A stretch of 64,000 bases of DNA, from the NCBI RefSeq assembly GCF_028649455.1, contig NZ_JAQSIO010000003.1:186001-250000 (forward strand). Reading direction: 5' to 3'. The DNA is from Curvibacter microcysteis. GTDB taxonomy: Bacteria > Pseudomonadota > Gammaproteobacteria > Burkholderiales > Burkholderiaceae_C. Below are positions 43,075 to 52,840 of this stretch, in pieces. The position numbers were made by a program, and so were the translations under genes. Under the pieces are notes generated by a model. That model was not told where the DNA came from, ran no database searches, and saw only the letters and a program-made list of their open reading frames with translations. Positions within the stretch are counted from its first letter, which is position 1. The number at the start of each line of letters is the position of its first letter.

Positions 43075-45147
43075 ATGACCTGGCTGGATCAGGTCACGGC
43101 CGCGCTGGGGCCAGGCGGTGCACTGCAACAGGCGCAGCCTGGTTTTCAGCCCCGGTCAGCACAGCTGCAGTTGGCCCAGGCGGTGGGCCAGGTCTTGCAG
43201 GAAGGCGGTGTGCTGGTGGCCGAGGCTGGGACCGGGGTGGGTAAAACCTATGCCTACCTGTTGCCTGTGTTGCTCAGTGCACAGCGGGTGATTCTGTCCA
43301 CGGCGACGCGCAATTTGCAGGACCAGCTGTTCACCCGGGACCTGCCGCGCCTCATGAAGGCCCTGGGACTGTCGAGGCGGGTGGCGCTGCTCAAGGGGCG
43401 CAACAGTTACCTGTGCACCCAGCGCCTGTCCCAGGCCCGGCGCGAGGCGCACCACCTCGATGACCAGGCCTGGCGCCAACTGGCCCAGGTCGAGCATTGG
43501 GCCCAGGGCACGCGCACGGGCGATTTGGCGGAATTGCCTGAATTGGACGACGTCTCTCCCTTGATCCCCTGGATCACCTCCACCCGCGACAACTGCCTGG
43601 GCACCCGTTGTGCTGGTTGGCAGGCTTGCCATGTGAACGAGGCCCGGCGCCAAGCCTTGACGGCGGATTTGGTGGTGGTCAACCACCACCTGTTTTTTTC
43701 CGACCAACAACTGCGTGACGCTGGGGTGGCTGAGCTTCTGCCCAGCCGGCAGGCGGTGATCTTTGACGAGGCCCATCGGCTCAATGAGATCGGTGTGCAG
43801 TTCATGGGGCGCCAGTTCAGTGCCCGCAGTTGGCGCCGTCTCGCCACCGAGTTGCTGGATGAGGGCACGCGCTGGGCGCGGGGTTTTCAACCTTGGCCCG
43901 AACTCGCGTCGCTGATGGAGCGCCAAATGCGGGACTTCGAGACTTGGGTCGCAGCGGCGGCCCGTCGGCCCGAGGCGCGTCTGCAGTGGCTGGGACTCAG
44001 CCCTGAAGGCCTGGAGGCGACAGCTTGGCAGCAGCGCCTGAGCGGGCTGCAGGCCCTGCTGGCCCGGGTGCACCAGGCGTTGACCCTGACCCAGGAGGCC
44101 GCGCCAGAGCTGCGTCGGCTGGCCCAGCGGACCGATGAGCTTCGTGGTGTCTTGACCAGCCTGACCCAGGCAGGGGAGGGCGGGGGCACTGTGCGTTGGT
44201 TGGAAACTGGCCGCCACACGCGCCTGCTGGAGGTGCCTTTGCACATCGCCGAGCACTTGCAAGCCTTGATGGCGGCTGAATCGTCCCCGGCGCAGCGCGA
44301 GGCTGAGCTCACCCCGGGCCTCGCAAGCCCTCGGCCTGCGTGGATTTTCACCTCAGCCACCTTGGGTTTGGATGAGGCTTTGAGCTGGTTCACCCAGCCC
44401 TGTGGACTGGGCGATGTGGCCCAGGTGCTGCGGGTGGGCAGTCCCTTTGACTATGCACGCCAGGCCGCCTGGCATGTGCCCGAAGGCCTGCCCGAAGCGC
44501 AAGACCCAGACCACGCCTGGGCCTTGTCGCAATGGCTGCTGGCGCCGGTGCGTCAATTGGGAGGGCGAACCTTGGTGTTGGCCACATCCTTGCGCGCCCT
44601 GGGGGAGCTGGCCAAGGGCTTGCAAGAGGGGCTGCAGGGCTCGGGCATTGAGGTGCTGGTGCAAGGGCAGGGCTCCCGCCGACGCTTGCTGGAGCGTTTT
44701 CGCCAGGGCGACGGGGAGCGGCCCTGCGTGCTTGTCGCGTCAGGGGCCTTCTGGGAGGGGGTGGATGTGCCCGGGCCGGCGTTGCAGATGCTGGTCATCG
44801 ACAAGCTGCCTTTTCCGGTGCCGGACGACCCTTTGGTTTTGGCACGCAGCGCCGCGCTCAAGGCGCAGGGGCGCACGCCGTTTCAGGATTTTGTGTTGCC
44901 AGAGACCGCCATGGCGCTCAAGCAGGGGGCAGGCCGCTTGATTCGCAGCGAGCATGACCGAGGGGTGCTGGTGCTGGCGGATGAGCGCCTGCTGCAGCGC
45001 AGCTATGGCGCGCGCTTGTTGGCTGCACTCCCCGCCATGCCCTGCCTGGTGGATCAGGCGGCGCTGATGCAGGCGCTCGCCGCGTTGCGCTCGCCTGAAG
45101 GAAGACTTACCAGATCTTCCACCACGGATCCGACGCCTTGTTCTTGA
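43075..45147 (+). CDS. DinG/YoaA-family ATP-dependent DNA helicase
   Basis: This 690-residue XPD-like superfamily 2 helicase has Walker A in AEAGTGVGKTYAYLLPV (near residue 47) and a DEAH box in AVIFDEAHRLNE. A likely iron-sulfur cluster is formed by cysteines in NSYLCTQRL and DNCLGTRCAGWQACHV. The C-terminal helicase motifs include VASGAFWEGVDVPG and ALKQGAGRLIRS. It probably unwinds forked DNA or D/R-loops during repair. YoaA is as likely as DinG, so no symbol is given. It is divergent from the phosphatase. Its 3' end overlaps the convergent bamD by 41 bases. Confidence 0.9.
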   Translation: MTWLDQVTAALGPGGALQQAQPGFQPRSAQLQLAQAVGQVLQEGGVLVAEAGTGVGKTYAYLLPVLLSAQRVILSTATRNLQDQLFTRDLPRLMKALGLSRRVALLKGRNSYLCTQRLSQARREAHHLDDQAWRQLAQVEHWAQGTRTGDLAELPELDDVSPLIPWITSTRDNCLGTRCAGWQACHVNEARRQALTADLVVVNHHLFFSDQQLRDAGVAELLPSRQAVIFDEAHRLNEIGVQFMGRQFSARSWRRLATELLDEGTRWARGFQPWPELASLMERQMRDFETWVAAAARRPEARLQWLGLSPEGLEATAWQQRLSGLQALLARVHQALTLTQEAAPELRRLAQRTDELRGVLTSLTQAGEGGGTVRWLETGRHTRLLEVPLHIAEHLQALMAAESSPAQREAELTPGLASPRPAWIFTSATLGLDEALSWFTQPCGLGDVAQVLRVGSPFDYARQAAWHVPEGLPEAQDPDHAWALSQWLLAPVRQLGGRTLVLATSLRALGELAKGLQEGLQGSGIEVLVQGQGSRRRLLERFRQGDGERPCVLVASGAFWEGVDVPGPALQMLVIDKLPFPVPDDPLVLARSAALKAQGRTPFQDFVLPETAMALKQGAGRLIRSEHDRGVLVLADERLLQRSYGARLLAALPAMPCLVDQAALMQALAALRSPEGRLTRSSTTDPTPCS

Positions 45148-45925
45148 GGCTGCGGTTGCTGAGATCCGCGCCGTCGGCGTAGTTCTTTTCGAGCACGCGG
45201 CGCGCATCGTCGCGCAGCTGGGTCATGCCCAGGGCGTCATACGACTTGGCCAGGATCACCAGCGCCTCTTGGGCTGCCGGCACATCGCGGTACTCGGTGA
45301 CCGCGATTTGGGCGCGATTGATGGCGGCCACATAGGCGCCGCGCGAGTAGTAGTAGCGCGCCACATGCACTTCGTACTGGGCCAGCGAATTCACGATGTA
45401 AATCATGCGCTGGCGGGCGTCGGGCGTGTAGCGCGAGTCGGGGAAGCGGGTGCTCAGCTCTTTGAAGGACTCGAAGGAGTCCTTGGCCGCCTTTTGGTCA
45501 CGTTCAGACAAGTCCTGGCGCGTGATGTTGGCAAACAGGCCCAGGTTGTCGTTGAAGTTGACAATGCCCTTCATGTAGAGTGCATAGTCCATCCCCGGGC
45601 TGGCGGGGTGCAGACGGATGAAGCGGTCCAAGGTCGCAATGGCTTGGGCTTGTTCGCCGGCCTTGTACTGGGCGTAGGCCTTCTCCAACTCGGCCTGTTG
45701 GGCCAAGGGAGTGCCTGCGGCACGCCCTTCCAGTTTCTCGAACAGCGGTACGGCCTTGTCGTAAGCGCCGGCGCTGACTTCGTCCTTGGCTTCGCTGTAA
45801 ATGCGGCTGGTACTCCAGCCGGCAGTCTTGTCGACATTGGTGGTGCTGGAGCAGCCCATCAACAGCGCAGACAGGGAGGCAACCAGCGCGAACGCGGGGA
45901 CCACGGATAATTTGGCACGTAGCAT
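45107..45925 (-). CDS. bamD: Outer membrane assembly lipoprotein BamD
   Basis: This 272-residue lipoprotein has the signal ending LSALLMGCSSTTN (lipidated Cys near residue 24) and five TPR-like helix pairs. Examples are SEAKDEVSAGAYDKAVPLFEKLE, YALYMKGIVNFNDNLG, and SFESFKELSTRFPDSRYTPDARQRM, the last typical of BamD/ComL. It works with BamA to insert beta-barrel proteins in the outer membrane. The start at 45925 is fixed by the signal peptide. It is divergent from rluD, and its stop lies within the helicase gene's 3' end. BamB is encoded near 56 kb. Confidence 0.94.
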   Translation of the reverse strand: MLRAKLSVVPAFALVASLSALLMGCSSTTNVDKTAGWSTSRIYSEAKDEVSAGAYDKAVPLFEKLEGRAAGTPLAQQAELEKAYAQYKAGEQAQAIATLDRFIRLHPASPGMDYALYMKGIVNFNDNLGLFANITRQDLSERDQKAAKDSFESFKELSTRFPDSRYTPDARQRMIYIVNSLAQYEVHVARYYYSRGAYVAAINRAQIAVTEYRDVPAAQEALVILAKSYDALGMTQLRDDARRVLEKNYADGADLSNRSLKNKASDPWWKIW

Positions 45926-45953
45926 CACTGGAAACCTCTTGAAGCAAAGCAAA

Positions 45954-47045
45954 TTGATTATATCGGCGGGGCCTGAGGCGCCAGCCCAGGATTCCCGTCT
46001 CTTGCCCGCGCTTGACGCGCTGCTGGATGAACCCACCCTGTCAGACGAGGCCGATGCGGCCGCTGACGAGGGCACCGACGACAGCGCCAGCGAGCTGCGC
46101 GTGGGTGAAGTTCCTTTGGCTGGACACGGCAGTCGGCTCGACAAGGCCTTGACCGAACTGGTCAATGAATTCTCACGCAGCTACTTGCAGCAGTTGATCG
46201 AGGAGGGCGCGGTCCTGCTCAACGACCAGCCCGTGCGCAAGGCCTCGCAAAAGGTCAAGGTGGGCGATCGTTTGCAGGTGGAGTTGCGTCCGACGCCGCA
46301 GAGCCAGGCCTTCAAACCGGAGGCCATGGCCTTGGACGTGGTGTACGAGGACGCCGACTTGTTGGTGGTCAACAAGCCCGCAGGCCTGGTCGTCCACCCC
46401 GCGCCAGGGCACTGGAGCGGCACCTTGCTCAATGGCCTGCTGGCCCATCACGCTGGGGCGTCCTTGCTGCCCCGTGCGGGCATCGTGCACCGCCTGGACC
46501 GTGACACCAGTGGGCTGATGGTGGTGGCCAAAACCCGCTTGACCATGGACCGGCTGGTGCAGCTGATCGCTGCCCGCGAGGTCAGCCGCCAATACCTGGC
46601 CCTGGCGCACCGACCCTGGGTCGGTTCGCGCTCGGTCACGGTGGAAGCCCCCATCGGCCGCGATCCGCGCAATCGCCTGCGCATGGCCGTGGTGGACCTG
46701 GACCATCAATCCGGCAAGACCGCCCGCACCGACATCCAATTGCTGGAGTCCACGGACCAGGGTTGCTGGGTGCGTTGCAAGCTGCACACGGGCCGTACCC
46801 ATCAGATTCGCGTGCACATGGCCCACCTGGGGCATCCCTTGTTGGCCGATGGGCTGTATGGGGGGGCGCCGGCGGCGGGCATGGCGCGTCAGGCCTTGCA
46901 TGCCTGGCGTCTGGCCTTTGCCCATCCGACGAGTCAGGAGCCCTTGGCTTTTGAAATCGCATTGCCGGCGGATTTGCAGGCTGCGTTGGCCGATTGGGGT
47001 CTGCGTTACAATCCGGGCACTGCGTCCAGCGCGCCCCAGGGCTGA
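45954..47045 (+). CDS. rluD: 23S rRNA pseudouridine synthase RluD (start uncertain)
   Basis: This enzyme isomerises uridines 1911/1915/1917 of 23S rRNA. An acidic, probably disordered N-terminus is followed by an S4 RNA-binding domain (SRLDKALTELVNEFSRSYLQ). The catalytic domain has the signature GIVHRLDRDTSGLMVVAKT containing the catalytic Asp, and HTGRTHQIRVHMAHLGHPLL. No ATG is available in frame upstream of the S4 domain. TTG at 45954 (363 residues) or GTG at 46101 (314 residues) are the options, neither with a clear ribosome site. It is divergent from bamD, the usual neighbour. Confidence 0.9.
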   Translation: MIISAGPEAPAQDSRLLPALDALLDEPTLSDEADAAADEGTDDSASELRVGEVPLAGHGSRLDKALTELVNEFSRSYLQQLIEEGAVLLNDQPVRKASQKVKVGDRLQVELRPTPQSQAFKPEAMALDVVYEDADLLVVNKPAGLVVHPAPGHWSGTLLNGLLAHHAGASLLPRAGIVHRLDRDTSGLMVVAKTRLTMDRLVQLIAAREVSRQYLALAHRPWVGSRSVTVEAPIGRDPRNRLRMAVVDLDHQSGKTARTDIQLLESTDQGCWVRCKLHTGRTHQIRVHMAHLGHPLLADGLYGGAPAAGMARQALHAWRLAFAHPTSQEPLAFEIALPADLQAALADWGLRYNPGTASSAPQG

Positions 47046-47186
47046 TCATCGCCCCGCCTTCGACGCCCGGACCCCGGTCTGGGACTTGCTCCCCGACCCT
47101 CGGTTGGCTTCTCGACCGCCTTGTTGCTCCTTGCCCCCGTGACGGCCTTCGGCCCTCCCGGGCGCCTACCCCGGAAATTTTTGACC

Positions 47187-47924
47187 ATGAACACGACGGA
47201 TGCCCGGCGTATCCTCGAAACCGCTCTGATCTGTGCGACGCAGCCTTTGTCGGTGCGCGAGCTGCGGGTGCTGTTCGATGATGTGCTGGGTGCTGACACC
47301 CTCAAATCGCTGCTGACCGAGCTGCAATCCGAGTGGTCGCAGCGCGGCGTGGAGTTGGTTTGTGTGTCCAGTGGTTGGCGCTTCCAGAGTCGGCCCGAGA
47401 TGCGGCCCTACCTGGACCGATTGAACCCTGAAAAGCCGCCGCGCTACACCCGTGCCGCGCTGGAAACACTGGCGATCATTGCCTACCGCCAGCCGGTGAC
47501 CCGGGGCGACATCGAAGACATCCGCGGCGTCACGGTCAATTCCTTGGTGCTCAAACAGCTCGAGGACCGTGGTTGGGTGGAGGTGATTGGCCATCGCGAA
47601 ACCGTGGGGCGGCCCTCATTGTTTGCCACCACCCGCCAATTTTTGGATGACCTGGGTCTGGCCTCGCTGGATCAATTGCCCGCGCTCGACGATGCCGAGC
47701 ACCAGGCCCGCATTCTTCAATCGCTGCAGTCCGGGCCAGGCCTGGACGAGCCGGAGTTGCCTTTGGGTGACGGCGTGGCGGAACCCGCCCCCGCCTCCAT
47801 CGCCATGACGGCCGAGCAGCCTGCCGCCAGCCCTGTTGCTGGCACCGATTCAAACGCCTCCGAGCTCCCGGGACTCGATGGCGATCTCTTCACTGTCCCC
47901 GGGACAGGCCACGCCCATGAATGA
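47187..47924 (+). CDS. scpB: Segregation and condensation protein ScpB
   Basis: This 245-residue kleisin-associated winged-helix protein of the SMC-ScpAB chromosome condensin has [20 protein letters not shown] at the N-terminus. The second winged helix contains [27 protein letters not shown] (shared family core), [18 protein letters not shown] and GRPSLFATT. The last 70 residues are acidic and Pro/Ala-rich and probably disordered. ScpA and SMC are not in the window. The ATG at 47187 is supported by the family N-terminus. It overlaps the rluB start by eight bases. Confidence 0.93.
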   Translation: MNTTDARRILETALICATQPLSVRELRVLFDDVLGADTLKSLLTELQSEWSQRGVELVCVSSGWRFQSRPEMRPYLDRLNPEKPPRYTRAALETLAIIAYRQPVTRGDIEDIRGVTVNSLVLKQLEDRGWVEVIGHRETVGRPSLFATTRQFLDDLGLASLDQLPALDDAEHQARILQSLQSGPGLDEPELPLGDGVAEPAPASIAMTAEQPAASPVAGTDSNASELPGLDGDLFTVPGTGHAHE

Positions 47925-49329
47925 TTCAGTCAAGCCCCCATCGGATTCCGATGTGAGTCCCGAAACCGCCGCTGCCGCCGACGCTGTCACCCCGGCACGC
48001 AAGCGCTCGGCCAAGCCGCCCCGCGCATTGGGGAGCGCTGACGCTGCGCCCACCGAACGCGGCCCGCGCAGCGAACGCAGCCCGCGCGCTGCCGCCGCCC
48101 CGGAGGCGCCCGCCATTCGTTTTGAAGACGTGGTGTCTGGCCAATTCGATGCGGAAGAAGCGTCCGAGCCGACGGAAGCTGCACCACTCAAGCGCGTGCT
48201 GGCACCCCAAGTCGAGACCCCGAAGCTGCACAAAGTGCTGGCGCAGGCGGGTCTGGGCTCGCGTCTGGAGATGGAGCAGCTGATCCTGGAAGGGCGCATC
48301 TCGGTCAACAACGAGCCCGCTCACATCGGTCAGCGCGTGCAGTATGGCGATCAGGTGAAGGTCAACGGCAAGCCGATTCGCTACCGCATCGACCCGCCGC
48401 CGCCGCGCGTGATTGCCTACCACAAGCCGGTTGGTGAAGTCGTGACCCACGACGACCCGCAGAACCGCCCCACGGTGTTCCGCCGCCTGCCCCGCCTGCA
48501 ACAGGGCAAGTGGCAGTCGGTGGGCCGCCTGGACTTGAACACCGAAGGTTTGTTGTTGTTGACCAGCTCGGGTGAGTTGGCCAATCAGCTGATGCACCCT
48601 CGCTTTGGCCTGGAGCGCGAGTACGCCGTGCGCGTGCTGGGGGCTTTGAGCAAGGAAGAAAAAGAGCGCTTGTTGACCGGTGTGCAGCTGGACGACGGCA
48701 TGGCCCAGTTCGGCTCCATCGAAGACGGTGGCGGCGAGGGTTCCAATTGCTGGTACCGCGTCACCATCTCTGAAGGCCGCAACCGCGAAGTGCGCCGCAT
48801 GCTGGAGGCCGTGGGCCACGCGGTCAGCCGCCTGATCCGCATCCGTTATGGCGCCATGGTGCTGCCGCGTGGTCTGCGCCGCGGTGCCTGGGTCGAGTTG
48901 GATGAGGGTGACATCCGTGGCCTGGTGCAGGCTGCCGGTGTGCGTGAAGACGCCCCGGCGCGCGCGTCCAATGAGGCCGGCGCTGCGCGTGGCAAGCGCC
49001 CCAACAATGCCCCTCGCCGCCGCCCAGCGGGTCCCGGCCCGCGGGGCAACACGGACTTCAAGCGCGGAGGTCAGCCCGACCCGCTGACCACTGGGGTGAC
49101 GGCGGGCCGTCGTCCGGACCGCGCTCCGCGTCCGGCACCGGCCGGCGGTCAGCCCGATCCGATGAAGACTTCGGTGGGCTACATCGGTGCGGACAGCTTC
49201 TCGCGTGCTCGCCAGAACAAGCCGTCCAGTGGAGGCCCGCGTGGCGCCGGTGGGCGTGGCAATTTCGGGGGCACCGGCGGCGGTGGCCGCCGCAGCGGTG
49301 GCGGTGGGGGCGGTGGTCGCAGCCGCTAA
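47917..49329 (+). CDS. rluB: 23S rRNA pseudouridine synthase RluB with long RG-rich tail
   Basis: This 470-residue RsuA-family synthase modifies U2605 of 23S rRNA. A disordered N-terminal 95 residues precedes an S4 domain ([20 protein letters not shown]). The catalytic domain has [21 protein letters not shown], with the catalytic Asp, and [19 protein letters not shown]. The C-terminal 120 residues are unusual: Arg/Pro then Gly/Arg-rich ([13 protein letters not shown] at the end), like RGG RNA-binding tails. Translation is coupled to scpB through an eight-base overlap, a common gene pair. Confidence 0.93.
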   Translation: MNDSVKPPSDSDVSPETAAAADAVTPARKRSAKPPRALGSADAAPTERGPRSERSPRAAAAPEAPAIRFEDVVSGQFDAEEASEPTEAAPLKRVLAPQVETPKLHKVLAQAGLGSRLEMEQLILEGRISVNNEPAHIGQRVQYGDQVKVNGKPIRYRIDPPPPRVIAYHKPVGEVVTHDDPQNRPTVFRRLPRLQQGKWQSVGRLDLNTEGLLLLTSSGELANQLMHPRFGLEREYAVRVLGALSKEEKERLLTGVQLDDGMAQFGSIEDGGGEGSNCWYRVTISEGRNREVRRMLEAVGHAVSRLIRIRYGAMVLPRGLRRGAWVELDEGDIRGLVQAAGVREDAPARASNEAGAARGKRPNNAPRRRPAGPGPRGNTDFKRGGQPDPLTTGVTAGRRPDRAPRPAPAGGQPDPMKTSVGYIGADSFSRARQNKPSSGGPRGAGGRGNFGGTGGGGRRSGGGGGGGRSR

Positions 49330-49386
49330 AGCCCTTGCTTGACCCGGTGTCAAGGCAATTGCACAGGACCGGGTTAGAATCCGAGG

Positions 49387-49404
49387 TTTTGCCAAGTGGC
49401 AAAA
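49387..49404 (+). promoter_or_regulatory. Hairpin TTTTGCC/GGCAAAA before ndk
   Basis: TTTTGCC-aagt-GGCAAAA is a perfect 7-bp stem 31 bases before the ndk start. It may be a weak terminator of rluB, an operator or an mRNA 5' structure; its short stem and missing downstream T-run make termination doubtful. Confidence 0.4.
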
Positions 49405-49434
49405 ATTACAAAAAACCAGTTTCAGGAATTCATC

Positions 49435-49860
49435 ATGGCCATCGAACGTACCCTCTCCATCATCAAGCCTGACGCCGTTGCCAAGAACGTCGTCGGTCAA
49501 ATCCTGGCCCGCTTCGAAGCTGCCGGTCTGAAGATCGCCGCTGCTCGCCTGGCCCAACTGTCGCGCGCTGAAGCCGAACAGTTCTACGCTGTGCACGCTG
49601 CCCGTCCTTTCTTCAAGGACCTGGTGGACTTCATGATCTCCGGCCCCGTCATGATCCAAGTTCTGGAAGGCGAAAACGCCATCCTGAAGAACCGTGAACT
49701 GATGGGCGCTACCGACCCGAAGAAGGCTGACGCTGGCACCATCCGTGCTGACTTCGCTGACAGCATCGACGCCAACGCCGTGCACGGTTCGGACGCTCCG
49801 GAAACCGCCGCCGTTGAAATCGCCTTCTTCTTCGCTGGCCTGAACGTTTACGCCCGTTAA
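49435..49860 (+). CDS. ndk: Nucleoside diphosphate kinase
   Basis: This 141-residue enzyme transfers the gamma phosphate of ATP to nucleoside diphosphates through a phosphohistidine. The start [20 protein letters not shown] is typical. The active-site motif is [20 protein letters not shown], with the catalytic His at about residue 117. Codon use is highly biased. A ribosome site (AGGAATT) precedes the ATG. It is followed by rlmN after 17 bases, a frequent neighbour. Confidence 0.97.
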   Translation: MAIERTLSIIKPDAVAKNVVGQILARFEAAGLKIAAARLAQLSRAEAEQFYAVHAARPFFKDLVDFMISGPVMIQVLEGENAILKNRELMGATDPKKADAGTIRADFADSIDANAVHGSDAPETAAVEIAFFFAGLNVYAR

Positions 49861-49877
49861 TTCGGCGCGCGCATGCA

Positions 49878-51029
49878 ATGACAGCCAATCTGCTTGATTT
49901 TGACCTTGACGGGTTGGCTGCGTTCTGCGACCAGCTGGGTGAGAAGCGGTTCCGCGCCACCCAGCTTTTCCGTTGGATCCACCAGCGTGGTGAGTCTAAC
50001 TTTGACCAGATGACCGATCTGGCCAAATCGCTTCGCGAGAAGCTCAAGGTCCATGCCCATGTGGCGGGCCTGTCGGTCTTGAGTCGCCATGATTCCGCAG
50101 ATGGCACCATCAAGTGGCTGTTCAATGTCGGGGATGGCAATGCCGTCGAAGCGGTCTTCATCCCAGAAGACGATCGAGGCACGCTTTGTATTTCCTCCCA
50201 GGCCGGCTGCGCCGTGGGATGTCGTTTTTGTTCGACTGGGCATCAAGGCTTCAGTCGCAACTTGAGCACGGGCGAAATCGTCGCCCAGCTGTGGTTTGCC
50301 GAGCATTTTCTGCGCCGCCACCTGAACACCCCGGATCGTGTGATCTCCAATGTGGTGATGATGGGCATGGGCGAGCCCTTGCAGAACTACAGCGCCTTGG
50401 TGCCGGCCCTCAAGACCATGCTGGACGACCATGGCTACGGCCTGTCGCGCCGCCGTGTCACGGTCTCGACCTCGGGTGTGGTGCCCATGATGCAGCGCCT
50501 GTCGCAGGACTGTCCTGTGGCCTTGGCCGTGTCGCTGCACGCGCCCAACGACCCGCTGCGTGACAACCTGGTCCCGCTGAATCGGAAGTACCCGATTGCC
50601 GAGTTGCTCGACGCTTGCAATCAGTACCTGGAATTTGCACCGCGCGACTTCATCACGTTCGAATATTGCATGCTCGACGGCGTCAACGACACGCCCGAAC
50701 ATGCCCAGCAACTGGTGAAGCTGGTGCGCCAGCACGCCACTGGCAAAGGGGTGTGGTGCAAATTCAACCTCATCCCCTTCAATCCTTTCCCCGCATCTGG
50801 TTTGCTGCGTTCGCCAGCGCCCCAGGTGCAGGCCTTTGCCAAAATCCTTCTTGATGCTGGTATCGTCACCACGGTGCGCAAAACCCGGGGCGACGACATC
50901 GACGCTGCCTGTGGCCAATTGGCGGGTGATGTGCGCGACCGAACGCGGGTGAATGAGCGCATCGCTCAGCAGCGCACCATCGTGCTCAAGCCCGTGACCG
51001 ATTTGACTGCCAACAACAAGGAGGCTTGA
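49878..51029 (+). CDS. rlmN: Dual-specificity rRNA/tRNA adenine-C2 methyltransferase RlmN
   Basis: This 383-residue radical-SAM enzyme methylates A2503 of 23S rRNA and A37 of some tRNAs. The [4Fe-4S] motif is CAVGCRFC within [19 protein letters not shown] (about 110-125). [15 protein letters not shown] and [14 protein letters not shown] follow. The C-terminal catalytic cysteine lies in DIDAACGQL, and NLIPFNPFP is conserved. It is translationally linked to the pilus gene after it (TGATG). The order ndk-rlmN-pilW-rodZ-ispG-hisS is conserved in betaproteobacteria. Confidence 0.96.
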   Translation: MTANLLDFDLDGLAAFCDQLGEKRFRATQLFRWIHQRGESNFDQMTDLAKSLREKLKVHAHVAGLSVLSRHDSADGTIKWLFNVGDGNAVEAVFIPEDDRGTLCISSQAGCAVGCRFCSTGHQGFSRNLSTGEIVAQLWFAEHFLRRHLNTPDRVISNVVMMGMGEPLQNYSALVPALKTMLDDHGYGLSRRRVTVSTSGVVPMMQRLSQDCPVALAVSLHAPNDPLRDNLVPLNRKYPIAELLDACNQYLEFAPRDFITFEYCMLDGVNDTPEHAQQLVKLVRQHATGKGVWCKFNLIPFNPFPASGLLRSPAPQVQAFAKILLDAGIVTTVRKTRGDDIDAACGQLAGDVRDRTRVNERIAQQRTIVLKPVTDLTANNKEA

Positions 51030-51871
51030 TGGAGACTGCCATGGACTGGCAATGGCTTCGTCGCACCGTTTGCAGCGGACTGTCTGCGCTGTGCTTGGCC
51101 GGGGCAGGTTTCGGCTTGTCCGCTTGTGGCAGCAACCCGGCGGTGCCCAGCGCACAGGACGTCAGCGACGCAGCCAACGCCCAGGTCGAAGAGGGTGAGG
51201 CCCGTCGGCGAGCCCGGATTCGCCTGGAGCTCGCATCGAACTACTTTGACCAAGGCAAGACCGTGGTGGCACTGGACGAGGTGCGCCAGGTCCTGGTGGC
51301 GGACCCCAGCTTTGCCGAGGCGTACAACCTGCGCGGCCTGATCTACATGCGCTTGGACGATGATCGCCAGGCCGAAGAAGCTTTCAAGCGCGCCCTGGCG
51401 CTGAGCCCGCGCGACTCGAATGTGTTGCACAACTATGGTTGGATGCTGTGCCAGCGCAAGCGCTACAGCGAGGCCAGCGAGGCGTTCAATCAAGCGCTCA
51501 ACAATGTGCTTTATGGCGACAAGGCCAAAACCTACATGGCTCAAGGCCTCTGTCAGGCCCGTGCGGGGCAAAAGGCCGAAGCAGAGCGAAACCTCAGCAA
51601 GGCTTTTGAGCTCGATGCGGCCAACCCGATCACCAGCTTCAACCTGTCGGTGTTGTTGTACCAGCGTGCGGACCTGACGCGGGCGCAGTTCTACATCCGC
51701 CGCCTCAACAACAGCGAGTATGCAAATGCCGAATCCTTGTGGTTGGGCATTCGTGTGGAGCGACGCCTGGGTGATCGAGTGGCCATGCAGCAGCTGGCAG
51801 AGCAGTTGAAAAAGCGGTTCCCGCAGTCCCGGGAGCTGATGTCCTACGAGCGGGGAGCGTTTGATGAGTGA
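51029..51871 (+). CDS. pilW: Type IV pilus biogenesis lipoprotein PilW/PilF
   Basis: This 280-residue TPR lipoprotein has a signal ending GFGLSACGSNP (lipidated Cys about residue 34) and about six tetratricopeptide motifs. Examples are RLELASNYFDQGKTVVALDE, AYNLRGLIYMRLDDDRQAEEAF and VLHNYGWMLCQRKRYSEASE. It pilots secretin assembly for type IV pili in the outer membrane. A strong AAGGAGG lies close to the ATG at 51029; a second in-frame ATG at 51041 is possible. No other pilus genes are in this window, as is usual for this locus. Confidence 0.9.
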   Translation: METAMDWQWLRRTVCSGLSALCLAGAGFGLSACGSNPAVPSAQDVSDAANAQVEEGEARRRARIRLELASNYFDQGKTVVALDEVRQVLVADPSFAEAYNLRGLIYMRLDDDRQAEEAFKRALALSPRDSNVLHNYGWMLCQRKRYSEASEAFNQALNNVLYGDKAKTYMAQGLCQARAGQKAEAERNLSKAFELDAANPITSFNLSVLLYQRADLTRAQFYIRRLNNSEYANAESLWLGIRVERRLGDRVAMQQLAEQLKKRFPQSRELMSYERGAFDE

Positions 51872-52838
51872 GTTGGAACTCGGGGCGGGCACTCCCCCCG
51901 TCCCACAGGCTTCGGCGGGCCAGCTTTTGAAACAAGCCCGCGAAGCAGCAGGCATGCATGTGGCCGCTTTGGCCGTGGCCTTGAAAGTCCCGGTCAGCAA
52001 GCTGGAGGCGCTGGAAGCCGACCGCTTTGACCAGTTGCCTGATGCCGTGTTTGTGCGCGCCCTGGCTTCCAGCGTGTGCCGCAGTTTGCGTGTGGATGCA
52101 ACGCCGATTCTGGCGCTCTTGCCGCAAACCCAGCAGCCTCGCCTGAACCCGAACGATGCGGGCATCAACACGCCGTTCAGGGCGCCCCATGAGCGTCGCC
52201 TGCGTCTGGTGCCCGAGCAGTGGTTCAACCCCACCTTGCTGGCGGTGCCGCTTTTGTGCGTGGGGGCCTTGGCCATTTACTTATGGCCGCGGGCCAGTGA
52301 GATTTCGGCACTTTCGGACGCGGCGCCTGCGCCGGTGCTGTCGACGCCAGCCGAGCTGGCATCCCCTGAACCCGCCACCACGCCGGCTCAAGCGTCTGCC
52401 AGTCCCGAGCCGGCCGCTGTGGCTGCGCCAGGCACCCGTTCGGACATCGTCAGTTCCCAGGCCAGCTCCCCCCCGGCCTCCGCACCGCCGCTGCCGGCCT
52501 CACCCCCTGCGCCTGCTGCCCCGGTGCTTGAAGCCAAGCCGGTTCCAGTGGCGGCGCCTGCGGCGGCGCCAGCCCCCGCAGAGGCGGCCGCACCGGCCGC
52601 GGCGTCGGTGCTCAGTTTCAGTGCCTCCGGAACCTCCTGGATCAAAGTCACCGATGCCCGTGGCACCGTGACTCTGCAAAAGACCCTGAGCGCAGGGGAG
52701 ACCGCCACGGCCACGGGCCAGGCGCCTTTTGCCGTGGTGGTCGGTAAGGTCGATGTGACGCAGTTACAAGTGCGCGGTCAGCCGTTTGATTTGCAATCTG
52801 TGGCCCGTGAAAACGTGGCCCGGTTCGAGGTGAAGTGA
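51864..52838 (+). CDS. rodZ: RodZ-like cytoskeletal protein (HTH, TM, DUF4115)
   Basis: This 324-residue protein has an N-terminal Cro-like helix-turn-helix ([24 protein letters not shown]-type, 19-90) and a single transmembrane helix ([18 protein letters not shown], about 126-143). A long Ala/Pro linker (about 150-245) leads to a periplasmic DUF4115 domain ([20 protein letters not shown] to the end). RodZ links MreB filaments to the membrane during rod-shape maintenance. It overlaps pilW by eight bases. The symbol is by domain order and location. Confidence 0.85.
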   Translation: MSELELGAGTPPVPQASAGQLLKQAREAAGMHVAALAVALKVPVSKLEALEADRFDQLPDAVFVRALASSVCRSLRVDATPILALLPQTQQPRLNPNDAGINTPFRAPHERRLRLVPEQWFNPTLLAVPLLCVGALAIYLWPRASEISALSDAAPAPVLSTPAELASPEPATTPAQASASPEPAAVAAPGTRSDIVSSQASSPPASAPPLPASPPAPAAPVLEAKPVPVAAPAAAPAPAEAAAPAAASVLSFSASGTSWIKVTDARGTVTLQKTLSAGETATATGQAPFAVVVGKVDVTQLQVRGQPFDLQSVARENVARFEVK

Positions 52839-52840
52839 AA

